A stretch of DNA of 64,000 nt from Xestospongia bergquistia (taxonomy: Eukaryota; Porifera; Demospongiae; Haplosclerida; Petrosiidae). The position numbers and the translations under genes were made by a program. Positions 11,620 to 23,799 of this stretch are shown here, piece by piece. Within the stretch, counting starts at the first letter, position 1. Every line of letters begins with the position of its first letter. The notes beneath the pieces were generated by a model, which saw only the letters and a list, made by a program, of their open reading frames with translations, searched no databases and was not told the DNA's origin. The stretch is taken from assembly GCA_963965975.1 (NCBI GenBank), contig OZ014421.1, positions 2,345,001 through 2,409,000 of the forward strand, read 5' to 3'.

Positions 11620-14600
11620 GTGGGTACTTATAAAATATACTAAATATGCTAAAATGAAGAATTTGTTCAGTAACACTTAATATGATTGGCCAGCTTTGTC
11701 CAGTCCACTCAATAATCCCGCCAGATTTAAGATATTCCCTCTGTCTAAACTAAACATGACCTGGTGACTTTATGTTATCTGATTTAATATAAGTAACGTA
11801 TGTGCTTGACCCTATAGTTTGTATATAGGTCATGTCCATATACTTAGTACAATGTACTATATTAGTAGTTACTGTACTCTTGTTATAGTATGTCTTCTAT
11901 AATATTATGTCTACTGTATTATAAACTATGTTGTATATGATATTGTTTATGTGTAATATTACGTTTATTAACTTTAATATCTTTGTTAGGATATCTTACT
12001 GATTAACTCTGCTGAAAGAGGACGACTAGATGGTGTGAAAAAAGCTTTACAACAAGGAGCAAATGTCAATGCTCAAGATGAGGTATGTAAGTGTGTCACA
12101 ATATAGTACTATTCAGAGATGATATTGTCTTATGATAAGAGTTTTTGTCATTATCAAATCATCATAATTATTTACATATATGATATGTAAGTGTTATAGT
12201 TATTATAATAATAATCACAATATATCCTTTAAATCAACCTAGTATAAATTAATGTGTGTGTGTTAAAAAATCAATGTTTAATCATAAAGTTAAAACATTT
12301 TGTATAATATTTACATTATTTTTTATATTTTATGTATTTACATGTAGCTGAAATGTATTTTTATACTTGCATTATATGTACATAGTAGCTAGTTGAGATT
12401 TTAAGTGTATTGATGTAATATGCTATGTTATATTATATTATATCACAATGATATTGTTTATATGTGATGTGATTTTGGTAAACCACACATGTTGCATTTA
12501 ATAATTTTGAATAAATGTTATGTATACGTGGTCGCTATGCAGCCATTTTGTATAGGATGTATTACACATTGGTATCTGGAAAGACCAATCATTAATGTAC
12601 TTGAATGCCAAAGTTGGTAAATGTCCTGTAGTAAACAATTGCATAGCAACCACATATACGCAAGCATTTAGTCTTAATTTTTAGCATAACATGTGGTTTT
12701 CTCAAATAAGGTCACATAATGTGAATATTCATTTTGTTTGTAATAATTACTAAGTAACTAATGGTATATCTGTAATGTATTATGAGTACATGTACATAAG
12801 TAATGGAAGAGTGTAGTGCCTTGTACTTGGAGGAAGGACAATGTACTCTTATTCAAAAGCTAACTAGCATTAGATAAATTACAGCACTCTCGTCATGACC
12901 ATATTTGGAATCTTTAAAACTTGTGAAATTATGAATATGATTAACTCATTATGAAAATCTTTACATATATCATTTTATGGTCATTGTCAATAGATGTATT
13001 TGTTCAACATACTCTGACATACTTGTATGTTCCTCCCTCCTTGTGTGGTTTTTGATTCATGGACCAGATCATATATATTTATTGTTTATTGTGTGTACAA
13101 TCTATTTGTTGTCACTTCATATTATTTAGTTAATAATATCATATCATTACTCATTGAGATATAATTTAAATATGTGATGTCATATCTTACATGTACATGT
13201 ATAATTATTATATTACATATTAATATTATATCACTTATCATTATAGTCATATACATGTAAGTACACATGTATCAGTGTTGTGTGTATATATAATGATTGT
13301 ACTATTGATATAATGATGAATAATTATATTATTACTATTATCATTACATGTAGTACAAGAGGACTAGTATATGGTGGGCCTCGTGTCATGGGCACACAGA
13401 TATTGTTCAATATCTTTTGCAATCTGAAGCAGATCCTAATATACCTGATGAAGTAAGTGTATTACAGTGAAACCCCTCTATTCCTAATACCCTTTGTACT
13501 ATGGCTAGTGTCCTTATTATTGGGGTGTCCTGATTTCAGGAGTTTAACTTTCTACTGCTATAATAGTGAAAATTAATATTTTGAGTGCATTAACTATTGT
13601 AATATTGTATATAATTGGGTTAAACAATGTTTGATAACAGCAACAAGAAATGGCCACTTAGATGTTATTGCTTTGTTGCTTACACATGGTGTGAATATCC
13701 ACCATACTGATGAGGTCAGTATTCTCTACCTTATACTTTTTTAATGTATATAAATTGAACAATAGGAGTTGAGAATATTAGATGTAAATTAAATGTATCA
13801 TCAAATGATCACTCATGATTTATCTTTTCAAAACTATTTCTCCCTATCATTTCTCTATAGTGTCATAAACATGTTGTAATAACATCATGTACATTGAACT
13901 TATAAAGAGATAAACTGTCATTGCTAAGTAAATAGCAATATAGTTATATGCATATTTTTGTGGCTCAAGCTCACAACATACAAGCCAATATTATAGTAAA
14001 TTAATCAAGTGTTATTTTTTTGTTTAAGTGTTGTAGTTAGTGTACAAGAGAATGAAATTCAAATATATCTTATTAGATGAAATAATCATTTGAATCTAAG
14101 AAAGGTGAGGGAATAGACTCAAACAATATCAGATTTCCAATATGTAGACAGTCTATCATTTGAATGCTATGGCCAGCTGTAGTCTACTGCTACTTAGAAT
14201 AGACAAGGGTACCATCAATGCACAGTACTAGCATATTACAGTGTAAGAGTATGCTATGGTAATAAATGTAGTAAATATGTCATATAGGAGTGCACTGAGA
14301 GGTTGTGCTTGTGCTCAGCTTTGATGGTGCTTTGATTTAGTGTGGCCTCTAAGTAAAAAGTGTAACTGGAAGCCAAATGAAGTCATGTTTTCAGATGTAT
14401 CTTCTCTGTTTACTTTAAAGTTCTATTCATTAGAATATGTAAAGTGATGCTAAATAAGAGAGGGCTATTTTGTCTTGATTTGACTTTTCATTAGTTCAGT
14501 TTTAATGATATCCACAGACACATGGAATCAAAGCATTGAAAGAATTGTCCTAATAATAGATAATTAAATATGATATTTTTTATGTTCATTATTTCTAAAT

Positions 14601-17600
14601 CAATCTTTGTTTTGTTACTTTCTTCTACAACTTGTGTCAGTCCTAAATTCATCATTCCTATATAAGCTCTGTGCATACCAGACAGTAATGGTAATGGATC
14701 AGAACAAACTATTGATAATTGTATGTAGACTATAACTAATGACGTATTTTTAAATCAGCACCATAAATGATTGTCAATTGTAGCACATGATTGGTACAAT
14801 GAGAAAGTCCTTAACCCTTTAGTTCCCATGGAAAGACATACTTGTCATTCATTTCTTAACTTTCTTCCGGATGATAGAACAGACTTGGAATGCACTATGT
14901 ATATATACATATCTATCTATCTATCTATCTATCTATAGATACATAATTCCTCACTCTCTTATCAATTCATATACATACATAATTCCTCACTCTCTTATCA
15001 ATTCATAAATGTTCAGCTAACAATGTAGCTACAGATTTGATATTCTATGTCTTTTTATCTGATGTACATTTTGTATTTATAAGACTATCAGAGGTTTTCT
15101 AGCAGTATTATATTAATTATTCACCATGTTTAAGTAGATAGCTTTGTTAAGATTTTAATGCTGTATGTTAAATCTAAAATACATTGTTTAGTAAATATAA
15201 AGGAAGATAACTGTACAATAATTATACCATCTTAACAACATCACATGGAGGATGTATATATACATTTAGTCATTAAAATCATATCTGCATTAAGCGTGCA
15301 TTTTAATAAGAAAAAGACATGGATGTTTGAGTAAAACAATATTTTAAGCATTTCTGATATTTTATAAAATGTGCATTGTTAATGTTGTGCTTATTTGTTT
15401 TATTGTTACAGGATGATTCGACTGCATTACATACTGCAGCATACAATAATCACCCGAAGATTATCAAAGTATTAGTTACTTATGGTGCTGACATTAAAGT
15501 TGTTAATAAGGTATATCTAATAGATCATTGTATGATTGGATCAAGTAGTTAAAGGTTATGGATAATATGCTAAGAATGATATTAAAAAGTTATTGTTGAT
15601 ATAATATAAATATTCTTTGTGCTTTTTTTTAAATGTGCAATCTGTTTCACTTGATCTGCAAAAAATCACTCAAGCATTTTTATTCACTTTAACTATTACA
15701 TGCTTACAAATATAATGTGTAAGAAACATAACCATATTTTTAGCTAGAAGTGCAGCTATATAACTTTAGTTAGAAACATATAAGATTTGGTATCTAGAAA
15801 GTGGAAAAATTATTTTAGTTTGTATTACAAATATTTATACAATATTTCTGTCAATAAACTATTTCAATGATATATGGCTTGACTGATTTTCTTATTTTCA
15901 AATGTCAACTTTTCCAGACAGATCATCTTAATTTTTACCAATTTATTTTGCTGTTGTATTTTACCATTGAGAGTAACAAATCAACTTTATAAAATGTGCA
16001 TTGTTAATGTTGTGCTTATTTGTTTTATTGCTACAGGATGGTTCGACTGCCTTACATATTGCAGCATACAATAATCACCTGGAGATTATTAAAGTATTAG
16101 TTACTTATGGTGTTGACATTAATGTTGTCAATAAGGTATATCTAATAGATCATTGTATGATTGGATCAAGTAGTTAAAGGTTATGGATAATATGCTAAGA
16201 ATGATATTAAAAAGTTATTGCTGATATAATATAAATATTCTTTGTGCTTTTTTTTAAATGTGTAATCTGTTTCACTCGATCTGCAAAAAATCACTCAAGC
16301 ATTTTTATTCACTTTAACTAATACATGCTTACAAATATAATGTGTAAGAAACATAACCACATTTTTAGCTAGAAATGCAGCTATATAACTTTAGTTAGAA
16401 ACATATAAGATTTGGTATCTAGAAAGTTCAGTAATGTTAGTTTGTATTACAAATATTTATACAATATTTCTGTCAATAAACTATTTGAATAATATATAGC
16501 TTGACTGATTTTCTCATTTTCAAATGTCAACTTTTCCAGACAGATCATATTCATTTTTACCAATTTATTTTGCTGTTGTATTTTACCATTGAGAGTAACA
16601 AATCAACTTAACTTACAAAAGTTACATCCATCATACAAACCTGTAACTACAGTTATTCTGATCATGAACATTTTAAAGTTATTTCTAAGGTTATACTACT
16701 ATTATATAATAACATACCAACATTCCATTTCTATACAATAATTGATTTTCATTCATAATTTTGGTTCTTGTTAGCCTTGTTATAGTCAGTATAGATATTC
16801 CTCTAAGCCCATTTTAGTCACTTTTTATTATCATGCATATGACTGTAGTAAAGCTATAATCAGACTGTCATAATATGAGTTATATACTTGTTTGCAAAAG
16901 AAAAGCAATATTGATTAACTAAAATTTAAGTAAGCAGCTTCTTACATACTTTTAGCATAGAAAGAAAGAAACAAAAGTAAGCCTGTATAGTTGTTTCAGA
17001 GTGCTTACATTAAAATTGTCAAAGTTACTTAAGTCCAGCTCTTATTTAATAGATCAGACTAGACACAATTCATACATGCATATTGAGTAACTTTTAGGAG
17101 ATATTCTTTAAACCACACCACTGATTCACTTTCAGTAGTAGTTCATCACCATTATTATTTACAGTAAAATTGACATTTGGAGATCTAGAATTGAGTGCAT
17201 AGTGACAAAGACGAAATAAAACTTGATGAAATGACAAAGATCACTATAAAGTTAATACTCTATAGTATCGAAAGATTTATAGAATCTTGAAGTAGAGAAT
17301 AGTGGTTAGGTCTATTGTTTATTACTAGACCTTTGTAACTTGATTTGATTGATGGTGTTTGTTAAGTTAACAGGCTCGTAAGGAAACTGTGGAATGGGAC
17401 TTTAAAGGCACAGTATATTTTAAAGATTATTTGAACAATGCCGTAAATACCCTATAAAGATATTTGGATCTATTCCACATAAAATAAATGCATTGGTACT
17501 TTTTGACATTGGTAGTTTTTGACATTACTAAGTGTATGAAGAGGAAGGGACAGATCATCTGGTGAGGGTAGCTCTATGATAACATATATGAATTAAGTGA

Positions 17601-20600
17601 TCATGTCATGACCAAGTCTTGTCTTTATATCATAGTATATTACTATGATATTATTATGGATCATGTACATAAACCAAGTTTCTTTAATTAAAATGCATAT
17701 TTTGCAAGGATAGTAACAGACAAGTGACTAGAATTATAGAAGTGTATTGGTGGATTGACTATCATCTGAATTGGGTGTAATAGGGTTTAGTAAAAAAGGA
17801 ATCTAGTACTTCAACAAATGATGAAATATAACAAGTATACTAAGAATAGAGAATAGAATTTTGTGGGAAATAATTTTTTTACCATAACATTATTATAAAT
17901 ATTCAATATTTTTCCAGAACAACATTATTATTTTATAGATTACTTTATTAGTTTGTTCAAATGATATTGTACTTACAAATATTCTGACAATTATTTAGAA
18001 TGTGATGGTATACCAATAAACTGACACTACATTAATGACTTATACTTCAAATCATGTGACTAATAATATACTACTTTTCCTCCAGTTATAATAAAATTAC
18101 TTGCTCATTAAATATGTCATATATATTTATATATATTTCATGTTAATTTACACATTATCTTTGTTTTATGTTATTACATATATTCTTCACTCAGAATGGT
18201 ATGACTCCAGCTGAATTAGCTCAGAGTAGAGGCTATAGAGACATTGCAGATCTGATAATAGATGAAGGTATGTATTTCATAATTTGAGAAAAGAAGTATG
18301 TAGAACACAACAACTTTAATTTTCTTGTATAATTTATATTATTGTTAAACTTTCATGTAAAGTACTAACTAGTTTATACATTGTAAACTTCTCTAATTAC
18401 TTCCTTTTATTGTTCACTTACACTATATTATCTTAACTTCATTATTTACAATAATACAGTTAGAATAATGTAAGTATTAATTAATTCTAAGATATAAATG
18501 GAATAAATGATGATACTAATACATATATGAGTATGTTCCATTTCAGGGTGTATACCACTAAAATTATAGGATTTGAAGTTTTTACAAATAACAAATTTAG
18601 TTAATGCAATTGAAATTTGAAGGATAATTGAGGGAGGTTTCTTAATTAATAAATAGTACTGTAGTTTCTACTATTTCTCTATAGTATATTAATATTATTA
18701 GTATTCTAACATACTTTTGCACAATACCTTATTCTATCATTAATCTAACATTCTTTTGTTTTATATACCGCAGCATTACAACGGCTTTTCAGTCATGGCC
18801 TCCACAAAGGCACTGTTCAACTGACTAACATGAGACTTATTCTTATGGGACCTCCATGTGTTGGCAAAACAGCATTCAAGTCACTTCTGTTCAACTGGAG
18901 TGCACCTAAAATTCACAATAGTACAGCATTAGCAACAAGACCTGTACGAGCTTTAGAGAGGGTGGCAGGGCGCAATGAAGGAAAGATATGGGAAAAAGTT
19001 ACTAGTCTTGACTTGCTTAGGATGCTGTCAGATGCAATTCATGCACTAGAGCAAGATTACAACAAGATTCACAACAAGAAACTGATGATCCTATTTCAGA
19101 AGATTTTAGTGGTAAAGTATTATTTACAGAATCCCCCCAAGGGTTTATAACTGATGAAACAGACATAAATATTACTGGGTTGGCTAAGCAAAAGGAAAAA
19201 AGTGCTGCTTTACTGTTGCCTACTGTTCTAACATCAACAATATCAGAATATGATTCAAAGGAGTTGGATTCTCACAATGATATATCCACAAAATGCAGAA
19301 AAACAGAGACAGAAATCAAGGATTTTACTAGATCTCATATATCTTTAAGTGATGCAACAATGTTATCTGACAAAGCTACACAACCTGTAGTTTCTAGCAC
19401 TAGCCCAGCTGAAGATGTCTCATCTTACAACACAAATGAAAGTGCTAATCAATATTCTAAGGAATTAGCAAAAATTTTAGCCGAACAAAAAACAACACAA
19501 AACTGCCACAAAGCTACATGGATAAATGTTCTTGATAGTGGTGACCGGCCACAATTTGCTGATGTATCACGAGCATTTATTCGTGGCAATACCATAAATT
19601 TAGTCTGTACAAAGTTAACAGAAAGCCTCTTTGAAAAGCCTCAGTTTTGCTACTCACTGAATGGTAAGTTACTCAATCAACCCAGTGAGTTACAGATGAA
19701 CAACCTACAACTGATAGAGCATTTTGTGCGTTCAATAGTTTCTTCTAAAAATGCTATTGTTGTAAAAGGAAAGAAAAGCTTACCACTTTTTATGATCATT
19801 GGCACATGCTATGATAAGATTAAAGGGTGTGAGAAAAGTATTCCATGAGTCATAAGAATTTAAGAATGAACAGCTACTGTATACTCTTAGCGAGTTTCAT
19901 GATCATTTTATTTTCCCTAAAGATGATCAAAAAAAGCTTATTTTTCCTGTTCATAATCTTTGCCGGTTGAATCGAAAAAAATATCATCTTCTCTTCGACA
20001 GCATATTATGTTCTATCAGAAGGACATAGCCATTGCTTCTCCTATACCTGTACGTTGGTACATGTTTGAATTACGTATAAAGGAGAAAGCATCACAAGAA
20101 GAACATGGAATAATCTCATTAGAATCTTGTCATAGTTTAGGAGTTAGCCTTGGTATGAATATAAATGATAAAATGAAGTCTTTATCACACTTACATACCA
20201 TGGCCCTGTTCCTGTATTTTCCAATTGTCCTTAGTAATGTAATCTTTACTAATACTCAATATCTGCTTGACATGCTCTCAGCATTGATACATGTGTCATT
20301 TGTAGACTCCTTAGATGATATATTATTTGAAGGTAAGTCTATAGCACCAGAAAATCTACGAGCATTTCGTGAATTTGGAGTATTTGATGAATCTTTAATT
20401 GATAATGTTTGTCTACCATTTGTTTCTTCTCTTTTTACTAAAAATGCTTTTTTAAAGTTGCTTCAATATCTGCGTATCATTACTCCACTTTCAACAACAG
20501 ATGATGTTAAGCACTATTTTATGCCAGTACTATTACCACCTAATCAAGCAAATGAGAAAGACATACTTCTTTTTCAAACAAAATGTGATCCAATGATAAT

Positions 20601-22647
20601 TTCATTCAGAAGTAAAGTCGTTCCTCAGGTGAGTAATGTAAGTATTCTATGCCATTAACTTTGTTCATGTTAAAAGCTTGTCTTACATTTTCTTGCAACG
20701 TTAATTCAGTTAATAATGAATAAAAATTAAGACCATTTTCTATTTTAGGGTGTATTTCCAGCTGTTGTAGTTGCTCTGGTTGACAGAACAGAAAATCCAC
20801 AATTTGATATAGATAGTTGTTCAAGAGCATTTCCAACACAACTTCGCTATGCTGTTTTACTTTATTCTGAAGATTTATTTGGTTCTGTCCTATTAATTGA
20901 TAGATTCTATTGGATTGAAGTCTATTACAATGGTGTAACTAAAAATTGCTTTAAATTGCACAACGTCATCTGTGAAGCTATATCAGCTTGTGCTGATATA
21001 TTAGCATATGATGAAGGGGCACTCAAAGCTGAAGTAACTGTTCCTTGTAAACAAGAGCACATAGAAAGTAGACACAATTTACATCCAGTATTTATATCAT
21101 GGGATAATGATCCACCTTTAATAAGATGCAGTATTGAAAAACAACTCCCAACACTTGAATTAACTGATGAAAGACAAACCTGTTGGCTAGTTAGTAATTT
21201 TGAAATATTATTTCATCTTCATCTGATATTGACATTTAATTTTCCTAATACAGATCCTTGCTCTGATATTTCTGTAGACAAATCAACTGAAATAAATGGT
21301 ATGTATTTACCAATATCTTATCTATTATAATTGAGTAACTTTATTATTTATTAGCAGTATCAGTTGATGAATCAGCTCCAAAAACAAGTGATGTTACAAG
21401 TGTTAAATTAGGTAGGTTGACGTATGTATAGACTGCTATATATTTATAATTATGTAAATTAAAAACATATTGTTTCTAAGTATCATAATTTTTAAGGGAC
21501 TGATTCAGTAATTATCCCAGTGAGCTCAAATTTACCAGATGGACCTCTTAGTAAGTGACATACTGTAATAGGAACTATTGTTAGGATGACAATTTTGGGT
21601 ATTTCTATAGATGAATGCCATCTTGTTGCCTTAATAAAGTTTGCAAAAAAAATAGAAGATTGTGAAATGTTAGGAGTATACTTGGGTATTAAGAATGCAG
21701 TTCTGAAGGACATCATAAAGAACAGCCATCATCAGTCTGGACCTGCTCGTAAAGATATGTTAATGACATGGTTAGATAGAGGGGAAGCAAGTAGGGCAAA
21801 ATTTATTGAAGCTCTAAAAAATATGGGGCACCTTCGTATTGTTCAAGAAATTGAGTCACAAAATGGTAATAGTGAAACTTATATTTGTAAGCTATACAGT
21901 GTGGGATATATAAATTAATCCTTACCAATGAATTTAATGTAATATATTAGTCTATGAAGTTTTTATTTTTGAGAAACTATAGTTAACGTTTCCCTTTTTT
22001 TAAAAGTACATTGCAATTTATAAGTATAAATTTTCATTTTCAAAAAAGACACTATATTATTAAATAGCCCAACATGTTGCTTTTGCTGTTAGCATTACTT
22101 TTCATTACAGACACTACTGGTGCTTCTTCACAAATTGTAGCTAGAAATATAGATCTAAAAAGGAATATGAAAGATCCTGGTAAGATTGTAGACATTCAAT
22201 TAAAATTATTTGCTACCATATGTACAATCCATCTATACTCTGTGGATAAAGTTAATTCTTATATCTACTTCTCATTCTATTACTACTATTTTGTCACATT
22301 TAATATAAATTATATGATTTGTGTCATTCCACATCTTGTATGTTATTGTAGAGAGCAAACCAGAGAAACTAGACCTTATGCGCCTACTTAATCCAGTAGC
22401 ATATAACTGGAGACAGCTAGGGGAGGCTCTTGGGATCAAATATGGAGATTTAGAGTCTATTTTAAACAATAGATTTCGAGATCCTGATACACTGTCTGAG
22501 GTTCTTCAATTGTGGTTTGATAGGTGCCCATCTCAGGTGACATGGGAAACTATAACAACAGCTGTAGAGTTACCTCCAGTCAATAATCCCTCAGTGGCTG
22601 AAGACATTCGAAATTTTATTTCCATTAAACTTATTTTTTCAAATTAA
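11602..22647 (+). CDS. gene A: ankyrin-Roc/COR-death domain protein, frame-broken
   Basis: Fifteen exons (about 3.65 kb) join by phase-matched GT/AG sites: 11602-11619, 11990-12082, 13354-13452, 13616-13714, 15412-15510, 16037-16135, 18195-18267, 18774-20628, 20749-21193, 21254-21298, 21358-21411, 21497-21550, 21611-21865, 22111-22179 and 22352-22647. The order is five to six ankyrin repeats, a Roc-like GTPase with P-loop GPPCVGKT, a COR-like region, then two death-domain-like modules. The combination resembles the ROCO family (DAPK/LRRK type) without a kinase, and suggests a cytoplasmic switch feeding a death-fold pathway. The GTPase exon carries at least three small indels, its switch-II motif is altered, and one ankyrin exon lacks an AG acceptor. 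It is therefore either a recent pseudogene or a region with sequence errors. Gene B downstream is a paralogue with the same exon plan. Confidence 0.82.
11990..12082 (+). CDS. gene A exon 2: first ankyrin repeat
   Basis: AG|GATATC...GATGAG|GTATGT, 31 codons. It contains SAERGRLDGVKKALQQGANV followed by NAQDE, the second half of an ankyrin repeat. It is closely similar to gene B exon 36872-36964. Confidence 0.85.
12516..12665. repeat. MITE-like inverted repeat in gene A intron 2
   Basis: TATACGTGGTCGCTATGCAG at about 12522 and GCATAGCAACCACATATACG ending at about 12661 are imperfect inverted copies around 100 bp. A related single arm with the same CACATAGCAAC core occurs at about 2040-2070. 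Confidence 0.4.
13354..13452 (+). CDS. gene A exon 3: ankyrin repeat
   Basis: A 99-bp phase-0 exon between TAG and GTAAGT. It encodes a 33-residue repeat with GHTDIVQYLLQSEADPNIPD, the standard ankyrin helix-loop pattern. I find no counterpart in gene B. Confidence 0.8.
13616..13714 (+). CDS. gene A exon 4: ankyrin repeat with defective acceptor
   Basis: The open 33-codon frame (ATRNGHLDVIALLLTHGVNI) fits the 99-bp ankyrin exon size and ends at a GTCAGT donor. The base pair where the acceptor AG should lie reads AT (ATAAT|TGG). The nearest downstream AG is out of phase. The exon may be skipped, which would keep the frame, or the base may be an error. Confidence 0.55.
14905..15006. repeat. 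ATCT microsatellite and 36-bp tandem pair
   Basis: (ATCT)n runs from 14910 to 14936. It is followed by two copies of a 36-bp unit containing ACATAATTCCTCACTCTCTT (14941 and 14977). Intronic in gene A. Confidence 0.75.
15412..15510 (+). CDS. gene A exon 5: ankyrin repeat
   Basis: A 99-bp phase-0 exon (TTACAG| ... AATAAG|GTATAT) with the classic TALHTAAYNNHPKIIKVLV ankyrin core. It is one of a tandem pair with exon 6. Confidence 0.88.
16037..16135 (+). CDS. gene A exon 6: duplicated ankyrin repeat
   Basis: A 99-bp phase-0 exon (CTACAG| ... AATAAG|GTATAT) with TALHIAAYNNHLEIIKVLV. It is nearly the same as exon 5 including flanking introns; the start-to-start distance is 625 bp. Confidence 0.88.
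16611..18194 (+). other. gene A intron 6 remainder, no feature seen
   Basis: AT-rich intron between exons 6 and 7 with no recognisable exon, transposase or strong repeat. Confidence 0.5.
18195..18267 (+). CDS. gene A exon 7: capping ankyrin repeat
   Basis: A 73-bp exon (CTCAG| ... GATGAAG|GTATGT) coding NGMTPAELAQSRGYRDIADL and then IIDE, a terminal ankyrin half-repeat. It ends in phase 1, matching the Roc exon start. Gene B has the same exon at 62336-62408. Confidence 0.88.
18774..20628 (+). pseudogene. gene A exon 8: Roc-like GTPase and start of COR, frameshifted
   Basis: The large exon starts after GCAG and ends at CAG|GTGAGT. The P-loop GPPCVGKT is at 18848-18871. The switch-II motif reads DSGDRP (19534-19551), where gene B has DSGGQP. 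Relative to gene B, an insertion of about 11 bp near 19055-19075 (a duplicated CAAGATTACAA-like stretch) shifts the frame, giving a stop at about 19150. Between about 19840 and 19960 the frame is lost again and then regained. From 19960 the frame reads a COR-like region with a helical hydrophobic core (HLHTMALFLYFPIVLSNVIF) and a following segment rich in Leu and Phe. The surrounding splice sites and later exons are intact. Confidence 0.8.
20749..21193 (+). CDS. gene A exon 9: COR-like C-terminal part
   Basis: Starts after TTTTAG in phase 0 and is open throughout (GVFPAVVVALVDRTENPQFD ... LTDERQTCWLV). It has the alternating beta/helix look of the second half of a COR region. The donor at 21194 (GTAATT) is chosen because it gives phase 1, matching the next exon; the frame would otherwise read on into the intron. 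Confidence 0.7.
21254..21550 (+). CDS. gene A exons 10-12: linker
   Basis: Three tiny phase-1 exons, 21254-21298, 21358-21411 and 21497-21550, each flanked by AG and GT. Together they encode a Ser/Thr/Asp/Pro-rich linker (for example DESAPKTSDVTSVK) with no fold apparent. The regular 1-1 phasing would allow alternative inclusion without frame loss. Confidence 0.65.
21611..21865 (+). CDS. gene A exon 13: death domain 1
   Basis: A 255-bp phase-1 exon. The translation has the six-helix death-domain pattern: CHLVALIKFAKKIEDCEMLG, YLGIKNAVLKDIIKN, ARKDMLMTWLDRGEASR and FIEALKNMGHLRIVQEIE. The central Trp before the acidic/basic loop and the final hydrophobic helix match the family. Death domains mediate oligomeric signalling; the partner is unknown. 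Confidence 0.75.
22111..22179 (+). CDS. gene A exon 14: linker
   Basis: A 69-bp phase-1 exon (TTACAG|AC ... CCTG|GTAAGA) encoding TTGASSQIVARNIDLKRNMK, a spacer between the two death domains. Confidence 0.65.
22352..22647 (+). CDS. gene A exon 15: death domain 2 and C-terminus
   Basis: Begins after TTGTAG in phase and is open to TAA at 22645-22647. It contains YNWRQLGEALGIKYGDLESI, FRDPDTLSEVLQLWFDRCP and a helix before the end, matching a second death domain, with the conserved Trp-x-x-Leu-Gly-x-x-Leu-Gly start and LQLW. The protein ends soon after this module. Confidence 0.75.
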
Positions 22648-23299
22648 TTTTACTTTGACTGTCATAGGTAAGAATAATGAAACTGTCTTGTATATATTCC
22701 TTCTTTAAACAATAACTCATAGCCTTTTTTGTCATACATATGTATTGTATGTTGTTTTTCTTCTGAAACAGTAGTCTTTGATATTTTTTTCATATGTTTT
22801 TCACTATTGTAATTGCACTGAGCTAAATTAAATTTCAGACAGCAGTATTGATCACAATATATAAAGGACAGTTTACATTTCAGGAGAGTGTCCTTATGAT
22901 ACTTATCATCAGGAAACTTAACAATTTTCTTAAATATATCAGGTATACGTAAGAGTAAATACTCTATACAATTCTTGTACAGGGTACAGTATTATATATG
23001 TGCATGTGTAACATTATTCATCCTGTAACAGTCCAGTCTGCTAATGTTCACCTTTTATTGTCATTTCCTGAATCACATGATTAACGTATCTTTTCATAAT
23101 AACAAAATAAAGTACTACTTTACAACAACCTGCATACAAAAAACTACACAGTACATGATAACAGAGTCCATATTTTGGAAAAATGTCACTTTGAGGTGGA
23201 CCCTTGTCCCCATGAGTCTTTTTTTTACTGTAAAGTTTAGAGAAAATTGCTCTCTTTGATGTTCTCATTTAATTTAATAAAGAATGATTGAAGTCTTGA
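22648..23299. other. 3' flank of gene A
   Basis: AT-rich. Candidate AATAAA signals for gene A occur at 23106 and 23277, but neither is close to the stop codon. No other gene is seen. Confidence 0.4.
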
Positions 23300-23799
23300 A
23301 GCTCTCCACAGCAATGGATGAACAAAGGGTTCTCCCTCATAACCATTTTCTTTACTTCTTACCATCTCAATAGACAAAATTGTTTTATCAATAATAACTT
23401 GTCGTCAGTCTTAGAAAATCTCAAGTTCTCCAAATTATATAGTACACACAGGTGTCTCTTAAAGCTAATATATGATATAGGCGTGATCAAAATCACATGT
23501 AAAATAAATGCAATATTTCTTGCTGTGTTCAATACAACACCTCTGTTATCATTAAATTATAATATAATTATAAAATATTGGTTGACACATGTCCTTTTGA
23601 AGAGATAATGCTTTTTGCTTTTTTATATCCTTTAAAGATTTTGCTTTTTATATCTATTAAATTAAGTTTTGAATGAAGGAAAGCTCTAGGTACACTAAAG
23701 GAAATTGTTGATATACTCCCCTCAAAGGGAATACATAAAGATAATAACAACTAAAGTAGAATTTAACACATCTAAGCTTACTGTAGCCTCAGTACTTAG
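23300..23799 (-). pseudogene. C-terminal piece of a multi-pass membrane gene, left of the Gypsy insertion
   Basis: Read on the minus strand from the Gypsy target site, the fragments are TEATVSLDVLNSTLVVIIFM, then (after a frameshift) GVYQQFPLVYLELSFIQNLI, and further down NTARNIAFILHVILITPISY followed by a basic tail. These are successive hydrophobic segments in the order expected for the last part of the large sponge-type multi-pass proteins whose earlier part is at 28184-28985. Several frameshifts and stops show decay. The family match is from memory of the motif pattern, so moderate confidence. Confidence 0.5.
23795..23799. repeat. target-site duplication, left copy (CTTAG)
   Basis: CTTAG immediately before the 5' LTR is repeated at 28184-28188 immediately after the 3' LTR. 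A 5-bp duplication is typical of Ty3/Gypsy integration. Confidence 0.85.

Larger units (their letters stand above)
15362..16610 (+). repeat. 625-bp tandem duplication carrying an ankyrin exon
   Basis: Unit 1 is about 15362-15985 and unit 2 about 15986-16610. Both start TTATAAAATGTGCATTGTTA, include a 99-bp ankyrin exon and end in GAGAGTAACAAATCAACTT. The intron sequence is as well conserved as the exon, so the duplication is recent. Confidence 0.92.
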
